Part shown: piece by piece, positions 30,853 to 39,328 of the stretch | Layout: each line of letters starts with the position of its first letter | Numbering within the stretch: the first letter of the stretch is position 1 | Source of the DNA: Ambrosia x helenae | Lineage: Eukaryota > Streptophyta > Magnoliopsida > Asterales > Asteraceae | Direction: 5' to 3' | Assembly (NCBI GenBank): GCA_030844895.1 | Contig: JAUTDX010000522.1 | Location: forward strand, 62,001 to 126,000 | DNA: 64,000 nucleotides | Program-made: the position numbers and the translations under genes | The notes under the pieces: generated by a model | What the model saw: only the letters and a program-made list of their open reading frames with translations | What the model was told of the DNA's origin: nothing | Databases searched by the model: none

Positions 30853-32580
30853 TTAGTGAAACCCTTTGGCAACTAGACGGGCTTTGTACTTGTCAATCGT
30901 GCCGTCGGGTTTGCGTTTGATTCGGAATACCCATTTGCAACCAATGGGAGTTTGGGTTGTGTGAGGGACAAGTTCCCAAGTGTTGTTATGAAGGAGAGCA
31001 TTATACTCAAGATCCATGGCATGGCGCCAATCCGGATCTTTCAAGGCTTGAGTATAAGTGGATGGTTCAAGAGAAACGGGTAGAGGGTGAATGGTGGTAG
31101 AGTTGACAAAGTTTGGGTTGTAATACTTTGAGTTGGGTTTTGGTTGTCGACGAGGTGGTTGAGGGTTATGTGGAGGTGAGTTCTTGGGATCATCGGATGT
31201 GTTGGATGAAGACATTGGTGAGGTGGGGTCGGTGGAGTGGGAAGCGGTTGGGGTAGGGGTAGGGGTAGGGGTGGTGCTATCGGGTGGAGTCGGTGGGCCA
31301 GTTGGTGAGGGTGTCTCGGTGGGCTGGGGTGTAGGGCCTGTTGTGTGGGAGGTTTGGTTGTTTGGGTCTGTTGTGTGGGAGAGTGGGTTATGTGCAGGAG
31401 GTAGAGGAGGTGGGCTGTGGGTTTGTGGAGTAGGGGTTTGGGCTTCGGGTGATGTGGGCTGTGGAGTAGGGGTTGGATGATGCAAGATGTTTGGGTCTGC
31501 AGTAGGTTGGTTAAAAGAGGATGTTGATTGGGCCGATTGGTATGTGGATAGGGAGGAGTCAAATGACATGTGTTTGGGTTGGGGGTTGGTGGTTTGAGAT
31601 GGAAAAATATGTGGGATAAATTCCACGTGGCGAGAGTGGTATAGTTTGTGACTAGTGGGGTCATAGCATTTGAAGGCCGATTTTGAGGATGAGTACCCAA
31701 GAAAGATGCACGCCGTTGAACGGGAGTGGAGTTTGGAAGTAGCATAGGGTCGTAACCATGGGTAGCAAAGACAACCAAACGGTTTGAGTTTGGAATAAGT
31801 AGGAGCAGTTTTGAACAACATATCGTAGGGAGATTTGTTGTTAAGGATGGATGTAGGCAAACGATTGATTAGGTGGGTTGCGGTTTGAAAGGCATGGGAC
31901 CAAAAATGTTGTGGTAAGTGGGAGTAGTGGAGTAATGCGAGGCCGGTTTCCACAACGTGTCGGTGACGTCGTTCGGCAATACCGTTTTGTTCCGGTGTGT
32001 GAGGTGGTGTCGTGTAATGAGAGATACCTTGAGAGGCAAGATAAGGTGAAAGACCCACATATTCACCCCCATTATCAGTGAACAACGCAACAATGTTGGT
32101 TTTGAAAAAATTTTCAACAAGAGATTTAAATTGTGGAAAAAGAGTTTTGACATCGGATTTTTGTTTGATTGGGTATAACCAAATGTATTTGGAAAAATAG
32201 TCAACAAAAATCACATAGTATTTAAAGCCATCGATTGACGTTTTTACGGGACCCATACGTCGGAGTAAAGAAGTTGTAGAGGTTGATTGGCAACAAAAGA
32301 GTTTTTACCAAAAGGTAGTTTGTGGCTTTTATTTAGGGAACATGAAGTACAATGAAAAGACTCATGGGTCACCTTATTAAAACGAAGTCCCAATCTAGAA
32401 ATTAAAGACTTGAACACTTGAAGCGATGGATGTCCAAGTATGTGGTGTCACATGAGAAGAGAGTTTGTTTCGGTGTTGTTGACTTGAGGAGACAAGGAGA
32501 TTGGTCCATAGTAGACATCATTGATATTCACTCCCCGCATGAGGCGCGCCCCCGTGCGTAGATCCTTGACAAAAAAAATG
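30853..32580 (-). pseudogene. Copia element 3 integrase and linker
   Basis: A 467-codon open frame (32256-30853) holds the integrase core with FTDNGGEY and PEQNGIAERRHRHVVE, then FLGYSSSKSAFKCYD and a long Pro/Thr/Ser-rich linker. The start of RT follows (WELVPHTTQTPIGCKWVFRIKRKPDGTIDKYKARLVAKGFH). Upstream, the pre-integrase zinc region (32260-32480) has a TGG-to-TGA stop near 32446 and a frame change. The catalytic residues look intact. Confidence 0.88.
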
Positions 32581-33099
32581 TTAGGGAAAAAATTCAACGG
32601 AAACACGATTAGTACGACAAACTTTGGCAACGGAAATAAGATTATTTCGAAGATTAGGAGCAATTAAAAGGTTATTTAAAAGAAGTGGGCGAGATTTTGT
32701 TGGAATAGTTGTTTGAGCAATATGAGTTATAGGGAGAGTTTTACCATCACCTAGCACGATCTTATCGGGTCCTCCGTATTCGGAAAGAACGGGAAATTGT
32801 TGGTTGTTGTTCGCGGTGTTGTTGGACGCACCGGTGTCCCACATCCAAGATTGGGTTGTAGCCGTTGGGTGAGGGGTGGTGTAGTTAACCACCGGGGTGT
32901 TGGTATTTTGAGGCGAGACATTTTGTTCTCGTAGGAAGCGACTAAGTTTGCGACAATCTTTAGTGCCATGTCCGGGAATGTTACAATAGTAGCAATAGGT
33001 GTTATTGTTGCGAGTCGGGTGAGTGTTGGTATTGGTAGTTCGAGGTGGCCCTTGGTTTCGGGTTGTGGCGGCGGTAATGTTGGTGATTTGTTTGGCCAT
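32581..33099 (-). pseudogene. Copia element 3 gag (mostly deleted) and protease
   Basis: Gag starts at ATG 33099 (MAKQITNITAAT) and jumps directly to the zinc-knuckle region (QGPPRTT, then CYYCNIPGHGTKDC). Compared with copia element 2, about 230 codons comprising the gag capsid-type domain are missing, in frame. The protease active-site motif DTGASNN follows near 32830. The deletion keeps the frame open, so a short zinc-knuckle/protease protein could be made, but not a normal particle protein. Confidence 0.9.
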
Positions 33100-33188
33100 G
33101 GTGAATGGAAAAAAAAAAAGAGGCAAAATGCGGACAGAATGTGTTTGTTGAGTAGGTTGGGATCGAAGATGGCTCAAGTGAGCTTTTA

Positions 33189-33202
33189 GGCTCTTGATAC
33201 CA
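33189..33202 (-). promoter_or_regulatory. Primer binding site of copia element 3
   Basis: TGGTATCAAGAGCC on the minus strand, immediately after the 5' LTR; the same variant as in copia element 2. Confidence 0.8.
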
Positions 33203-33441
33203 TATAATGGTTGAAATGTTATTGTATTGAATTGTGTGTTTGTACAATGATTTACATTACAATATATATAGGGAAGACAAGTTGAATGAAAAGCTATAAA
33301 GTAAATACAAAGGCATGAGTCATGGGCAAGAATTATGGGGTCAATAATCTTGACTTGACTTAGTCAATAATCTTGACTTGACTAACTAAATGAGAGGAGA
33401 GTAATCTTCAATTATTGATTGCTTGATTAATGTTGTTAATA
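33203..33441 (-). repeat. 5' LTR of copia element 3
   Basis: 239 bp, uninterrupted. It serves as the empty site for Helitron B. Confidence 0.95.
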
Positions 33442-33446
33442 CTTTC

Positions 33447-34132
33447 AACCTATGATATCAACCAAATATGTAGTAACTAAATGGCTAATGTTTCAGGAAA
33501 TATAATGACACTCTTTCTATACGATTTAAGACTTTTAATACATAATTAAGAAGATTGGAGGCCCCTTATGTATGGGTCGGTCACCATTCGGTTCGGATTA
33601 GAAGAATTGCATTTATCTCTTAAACCGCCTTAACTGCAACTTATGCTTTGATGTTTAGAAAATAAAAGGTGAAATCAAGAAATTAAGACGTTTTGCTATT
33701 TAACTGTTGGTACGGTTTACTTGTTCGGTTGTTCCTACTTGGTGGCATATGCTTAGAGGGATTAAAACTAACAATGTTTTTTTGTGCTGTTGACTGTCGA
33801 GTGTTTTTACACGATAAATACTTCAAAAGTCATCGGCAGATTAAATATAAACGGATGATAATAGTAATCGACTAATCGTTCGGTCTCAACTACCATCATA
33901 GTGTTCTCATTATGGACACCTAGTGAGAAGCCTTCGCTGGGATAACACAACCAACATGCACTATTAGTAGTATAGTCACGAAATAATTAGTAATAACCGA
34001 AATATAGATGTTCTAAAACCTAACGACTCTTGCTAAATGTTAAAGCCTTGTAATCGTATGAAAGTCTTGAGACCTTGCAACCTCCCTGAGAATAATAAAC
34101 ATGGAAACCAAACTCACTTTGACTCGGTGAGT
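33447..34132. other. Intergenic DNA between copia 3 and the GMPPA-like gene
   Basis: The first 130 bases align with DNA near MMP copy 1 (about 2920-3019 and 3434-3470). The rest is unique AT-rich sequence containing the 3' UTR of the GMPPA-like gene at its right end. No gene was seen. Confidence 0.6.
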
Positions 34133-37100
34133 TTAAAGGATGATTTCCTCTTGTACGCTTATATTGAGAACTTTGTTTGGGAGAACAATGCAGTTAACGA
34201 CCACAACTTCATCTTCAACCGTCACAGCTTCTCCTGTAACCGACAAACACAAGCTTTAAGATAGGTAAAGATAAGAGGCGGCAATTGCAAACCCATTAAC
34301 CAAGTCTACAAACGAGTCGTTTTAGGTTACGTTTTATAATATATATATTTCTTAGCATGCTTAGCGCATTGTTATTATTTTAAAAATTAAAGTTGCTTGC
34401 AGGCTACCCTTAATGATATGCGAATATCATGGGTTTAAAGGTCAAGTAAGATGCATACCGAGGATGGTGATTCCAAGTTTTGTTTTGTAATCTCCTTCAC
34501 CCTGCAAGCCGATGATTTTATAGTCAATACAAGTTAAAAAAACACAGGGTAGAACATAATGGAGACAATCACAACTTGCCTGGACACGGGCCCATTTCCC
34601 TAAAGATGACTTCCAACCAACAATCGCGTACTTAACAAATGCATTTTCCTTTTTAATGAAAAGACTGTTAGTTCCTGAAGATAAGATCATAAGTGTACAC
34701 AGCAACGTTATTCGGTCATGTACCTGTATTTCAGCATCATCTAGGATGATACAATCCATGAGCCTTACACCTGCAGCAACTCGTACATTTGCAGAAATTG
34801 AAACATTTGGGCCAAGCTGTTGTAACAAAGAGGGGATGCTAATTAAATACCATAGATTTATAACAAAAAGTGATATATGAATGGTTGCTGACCTTTGCAG
34901 TTGGATGTACTTTGGCTGATGGATGGATATAAACATCATCAACAACCGTTGGATTCTTGTTCCCGTCACCATGAGCAAGGAGACCAGGAGATTTATTTCG
35001 AAATTGAGCAAGATACAAAGCAGAGCATTTCAGTGACATCCTAAAAATTTAAGGGTCAGGAAAGAATATATACATGAAGCGTAAAATAATATACACAAGC
35101 AGAAATTGCTATACGCTGGAGTTTTAATCTGTTCCCAGAAATCCATCGTCTCGTAAGTGTATAACTGCTTCTTTCCAGCAAGAGGTGACAATATATCTTG
35201 ATCCAATCTAACAAAATCCTTAGCATGCGTCCTATTGATAAAAAAATAATATGGTATAATATTCGTAGGGCATGTATATCCTAATAAAGTAAATTTAACG
35301 CTGTGATCTTACTTTGTTGTCAACCGAAGGGCCTCAAAGCTGGATAAAGTGAGCAGGTTAGCTGCAACAGAACACTACACATGTAACTGGTTTTGACATT
35401 AACAGGTGGCATAACCAAGGTTGCAAAAGGTGCTAGGCGCTAGGCAGGCGGTGAGGTCCAGCCTCGGGACTAGTCGGGACTAGGCGAAAATTAGGCGGAA
35501 TTAGGCGGAATTAGGCGTTTTGGTATTTTATACGTATTTTATATATATACACACAAATTTAGGTGTTTTTTGAAAATATGTTAAGATATATACACATAAT
35601 ACTAAGAAATACCTAGAAATACTTAGAAATTTAATAAAAAATAAAAAAAAATAAAAAATACGACCGCCTAGGCCCGTCTAGGACCGCCTAACTGCAGCCT
35701 AAGGGCCAAATCGCCCAGGAATCCGACTAGGGCTAAATTCCTAGTTTTTGTTCCGCCTAGCGCCTAGGCGCCGCCGCCTTCTGCAACACTGGGCATAACT
35801 ATGTCTCTATTTAAGTCTACAATTCACAAAGATACATTACTTGCATAGTTGTATGTTTTGCTAAAACGACGACAGTAAGTAAAAGAAACCGACCTTTGTC
35901 TTCACGCTGAGTACGTATGTCGTGAATAACATGAAATATTTCCGGGGTAAATATGTACACACCACAGTTTATTAAATCACTTACCTGCAACCAATAAGAT
36001 AAAGTATAAGAAAATGCAACAAAGATACTACACTACATCAATAGTTCAATGAACCACACAAACTAGTTCTACTTTCTACAAATATGATTCTTACAAACGT
36101 CTCGGGCTTCTCTGTGTAATGCAAAAGCTCTTTGGTAACTGGATCGGCAACCAATTCACCAAACTCACTAGCCGACTCAGCTGAAACCTGCTCAGAACAG
36201 CCAAACTCAATCTCAAAATTTACCGTTTAATTGATATACAGAGGAAAATTTACAGCAAAATGCTCACCTTTATAACTAACAACGTCCCCATCCCACCATA
36301 CCTTCTATGCGCATCTACAACAAAACACAATTACATCCAAAAACGACCCGTGCTGCATACTTACATATTATCAAATAAATAAAATAACATTACATGGTAA
36401 CTAACCAAGCATTTCTGGTAGAGGAAAGCTGCAGCATACATCACAGTTTAACAAAAAAATATGCGACTGCAACCAAACGTCATATTCACTAGTCAAAACA
36501 TGAGTATACTAATAAACAAAAAGACCGCATAAACCAACAATTGTCAGCGATTAAGAAACTCATGTACCGGATTATCCTCCATAAGAATATCTCTAAAGTA
36601 ATACAAACCACCAGCTGAACCATGAGGTTTATCTTCTTTTAAATATCTGAACAACATTGTACTCAATTATCAGCAAAAGAATTGTAAATACAATGAACAG
36701 TTGCAGTACAATGAGTTAATCACCTGACTGGTATATTGAGTTCACTCGAAATCGACGACACATACAATGCAAATTCCCTCTCCTCATGAAACCCAATTAA
36801 AAATATCCGTGCCAAATTAGGGATCTGCATCAACTCAAATTATTAAAACACAGAACACACACTAACTGTTCATCAAATTTTCACAAATTGTTTATATAAA
36901 CATCTTTAATTACCGATTTACAAGCGGAAATAGGATGATGAACCATGGGTTGACCAGCTAGAGGGAAAAGAGGTTTAGGAACGTTAAACGAAAGAGGACG
37001 AAATCTAGTACCTGCAAAAACATAATCAAATAAATATATTTGTTTTTTTTTTAAAGAGTGAGAATTGACAAATTTTAGTGAAAGATAAATATGTGGGGAA

Positions 37101-37169
37101 GAAATTAGGACCTTTGGTGGGACCACCGACCATGATGACGGCGACAACCTTGTTGTCGGAGTTTTTCAT
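34133..37169 (-). CDS. KJC1: GDP-mannose pyrophosphorylase alpha-like protein (KONJAC/GMPPA type), 15 exons
   Basis: Exons on the minus strand: 37169-37112, 37011-36914, 36824-36724, 36646-36568, 36466-36406, 36314-36268, 36187-36095, 35984-35894, 35361-35313, 35231-35115, 35040-34893, 34816-34724, 34648-34580, 34501-34459, 34233-34133. They total 1248 bases, 415 codons plus stop, the family length, and all phases agree. The protein has the nucleotidyltransferase signature VGGPTKGTRFRPLS (14-27), PKPLFPLAGQ, NCDVCCSF (119-126), then left-handed beta-helix hexapeptide repeats (about 290-400) and the end VQEEIIL. In plants this cytosolic family stimulates the catalytic GDP-mannose pyrophosphorylase and so supports ascorbate, glycan and glucomannan synthesis; the family is not itself clearly catalytic. 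All introns are GT-AG except intron 13, which is GC-AG. Intron 8 holds a MITE. Confidence 0.95.
34502..34579 (-). other. GC-AG intron (intron 13) of the GMPPA-like gene
   Basis: A 78-base intron. The donor is CAG/GCAAGT and the acceptor TTGCAG. GC donors need a strong surrounding consensus, as seen here. No alternative GT donor keeps the conserved RVQGEGDY reading. Confidence 0.85.
35418..35792. mobile_element. Mutator-like MITE in intron 8
   Basis: 375 bp between near-perfect 9-bp duplications GCATAACCA (35409-35417) and GCATAACTA (35793-35801). Inverted ends contain GTTGCARAAGG and GCTAGGCGCTAGGC-type sequence, and GC-rich arms enclose an AT-rich centre. It could fold back in the pre-mRNA but lies away from both splice sites. 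Confidence 0.8.
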
Positions 37170-37907
37170 GGTTTTAAGGAAAACCTAATTGAGGTTTTGA
37201 GGTACGATGAAGGTGAAGTGTTAAGGGGTGTAGGTTAAGGTTGAAGTGGTTGGAGAAGGTGGGTTAAGGTTAAGGAATAAGGAGTCAACTGTTGATGGGA
37301 ATAGAGATCACCTGAGGAATAAACGGAATTGCTACTGGCATCATTCCCTCCATTTTTTTATGATTATGGGTACGCCGGGTATTGGGCTTTATGAAGCTTG
37401 TAAGCCCAAGTGAAATGGTATGGTGTGAAGAAAACTTTAGAAAACCGAAAAAACCGAAACCGAATGTGTTAGTAATTGGGAGAAGCTATATTGGAATGTG
37501 AAGACGGTTTTTGGTTCGGTTTCTATCTGCTGGATTGTGATTTAGATTTTCGGTTCGGTTTTCAGTTTTATAAGTTTTGGTTATTCTGGTAACTGAATTG
37601 AATTTATGAATTCAATCTAACTAACCGAATAATAACAGGTTTAATTGGTTGAGTTTGATACGGTTAGGCATATTTTTTATTCGGATCAGTTAGGTTTCGG
37701 ATAAAACCATAAACTTTTCAAAACCAAATAATTTCAAACTCATAGTTTATCATTAATATTTCATATCTTCATATCTATAACACAATACATGGTGTCCTGA
37801 TCGACTCCTTATTGTCCTATCACATGCACAAGTATTCAAAGTGGAATACATGTGCATGTAACTCGGTATATATGGTATACATTTATGTAATATTATCAAG
37901 TAATTAT
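37170..37907. other. Intergenic DNA upstream of the GMPPA-like gene
   Basis: It contains the 5' flank of the GMPPA-like gene (no convincing TATA box) and the 3' flank of MMP copy 3. Repeated AACCGAA/TTCGGTT motifs occur at 37440-37700. No other gene was seen. Confidence 0.6.
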
Positions 37908-38786
37908 CTAGTTACGTCCATATAAAGCTTTAATGCCTCGGATATCATCGGTATTCAAACCTTTTACTACTCCAGCAGGGATACCACTAAACATTGCAGC
38001 ATTTCGATCTTCACTATGTCCCAACCCAAGCAGATGTCCTATTTCATGAACTGCAACTGAATATAAATCAAAGGCATTAGGAACCGGCCCAGGTCCAACG
38101 GACCAGTTCTCATTTTCATTATAATGAAATCTTCCATCTTGTGGTGCATAAGCATGTGCTAGTATGTTCGCTTGAAAGTCATTACCATCCCCATGAGACG
38201 CACTTTCAAAACTAATCTTTAAATCAGCCCTATTAACATCATAAACTCTTGAAAATTGGAAGTAGTTGGAAGCAGAAGCCCATGCGTTGAAGGCACGAAC
38301 AACTGGAGGTACATATGCATTTGGATAATTCGAGCCAAATGCGTAGGTGAGGCGCTGACGAGGCCATCGAGGGCTACCAGAGAAGAACTGATAATGAGAC
38401 ACAACATTTAACAATTTTGCTCCGTGTTTGTGACTAATTTTCTTATCTGGCTGTCCACAACGAGGCATGATCATTTGTGAAACGGTGGGTCCATCTAGTG
38501 TACCCGAAGCATTAATATGGTAAAAGTTTTGATAGCTTTTGAGGGCGGCCTCAAGATCTTGATCAAATTCATGTTCGGCTTTGACGTGGTCAGGGGTATG
38601 TTGGTAATTTAGGTAACCGAAGCGGGCTAGGTATAGTTTGAGTGCATTGAGCCCTTGCACTTTGCTACCCTTGTGACAACCTTGTAGGCGTTTGATCGAC
38701 TCAATGTTATACTTAGCCTTGCTAAGAGAGGAGAGAAAAAACAAGACAAACAAAAAGGGTAAAAGGTTAATTAGCTTGGATGCCAT
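37908..38786 (-). CDS. Matrix metalloproteinase (copy 3), intact, intronless
   Basis: A 292-residue secreted zinc endopeptidase (matrixin, M10A). A hydrophobic signal peptide (about 1-24) is followed by a propeptide with the cysteine switch PRCGQPD (108-114), in which Cys110 should hold the zinc in the latent form. The catalytic domain has the structural zinc/calcium region SHGDGNDF...HAYAPQDGRFHYN (197-223) and the zinc helix HEIGHLLGLGH (247-257) with Glu248 catalytic. The Met-turn is AAMFSG (Met265). The protein ends at KALYGRN, with no hydrophobic GPI-anchor tail, unlike many plant MMPs, so it is probably soluble in the apoplast. One N-glycosylation site (NAS, 92-94). Plant MMPs are typically intronless. 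Its start is set by the signal peptide and the upstream TATA box. The substrate is unknown. Confidence 0.95.
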   Translation of the reverse strand: MASKLINLLPFLFVLFFLSSLSKAKYNIESIKRLQGCHKGSKVQGLNALKLYLARFGYLNYQHTPDHVKAEHEFDQDLEAALKSYQNFYHINASGTLDGPTVSQMIMPRCGQPDKKISHKHGAKLLNVVSHYQFFSGSPRWPRQRLTYAFGSNYPNAYVPPVVRAFNAWASASNYFQFSRVYDVNRADLKISFESASHGDGNDFQANILAHAYAPQDGRFHYNENENWSVGPGPVPNAFDLYSVAVHEIGHLLGLGHSEDRNAAMFSGIPAGVVKGLNTDDIRGIKALYGRN

Positions 38787-38836
38787 TAGTATGTGAATTT
38801 GTGTGTGGTGTTGGTTATGAATTTCAAGTTATTAGG

Positions 38837-38846
38837 TCTATTTATA
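38837..38846 (-). promoter_or_regulatory. TATA box of MMP copy 3
   Basis: TATAAATAGA on the minus strand, about 50 bases before the ATG at 38786. The surrounding TATTTATA.TGGTGG context is shared with copies 1 and 2. Confidence 0.7.
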
Positions 38847-39328
38847 CTGGTGGTAATGTGGAAATTCTGGTTGATTCAAACGCTTAGAATCCTCCATTTA
38901 GTTGGAGAAGACTATAATTTCCACCACTTAATCTTTTCGATTAGATAAATATTATCAAATTGTGGATAAATCTGGTACACCTCAATGTTGATAATGCATA
39001 CTACTAAAAGTTATTTGAAGTCATAAATACACACCATCCTACACATTAGTGTACCTTAACACCAATGGTGTTAACGGTGATGTGACATTTTAACATTCAT
39101 TTTACACAATTCCCTTCTCGTGTTAAGAGACGTTAAAGTGGCCATAGGTTAACACGTTAACAAGAATTGAAAGAATAAAATGTGAGATCGGTCAACCTGT
39201 TAAAAAAATAAAATGTGGTGTCTTTCTTTCTTTTTGGTTTATCAATCGATTTTAGAGTATTCATGCCCGTGTTCTTCATTTCGATACACATGTGTCATGA
39301 CAATAAATGGGAAAATATTGATGGTGAA
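38847..39328. other. Upstream region of MMP copy 3
   Basis: Diverged from the other MMP copies. AT-rich, with GTTAAC-type short repeats (39050-39160). GTGAA at 39324-39328 is the target duplication of copia element 4. Confidence 0.6.

Larger units (their letters stand above)
28512..33441 (-). mobile_element. Ty1/copia retrotransposon 3 (TA...TA LTR family), young
   Basis: LTRs at 28512-29527 (257 bp without the Helitron) and 33203-33441 (239 bp) differ by one substitution and two small tandem indels. The 5-bp duplication CTTTC (28507-28511, 33442-33446) and the intact site at the MMP copy 1 locus (CTTTCAACAAATG near 2915) prove the boundaries. LTR ends are TATTAAC...CATTATA. Despite its youth it is defective: most of gag is deleted and stops interrupt pol. 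Confidence 0.95.

Noticed and set aside
31184..31480. Plus-strand Gly/Val-rich frame opposite copia 3
   Set aside because: Complement of the Pro/Thr-rich integrase-RT linker; no start context or family.
23719..33580. One simple segmental duplication of 1-3480 onto 23719-33580
   Set aside because: Divergence changes abruptly at 1309, so at least two separate events are needed.
34037..34264. Plus-strand frame overlapping the last exon of the GMPPA-like gene
   Set aside because: The minus-strand exon explains the sequence with correct phase and conserved protein.
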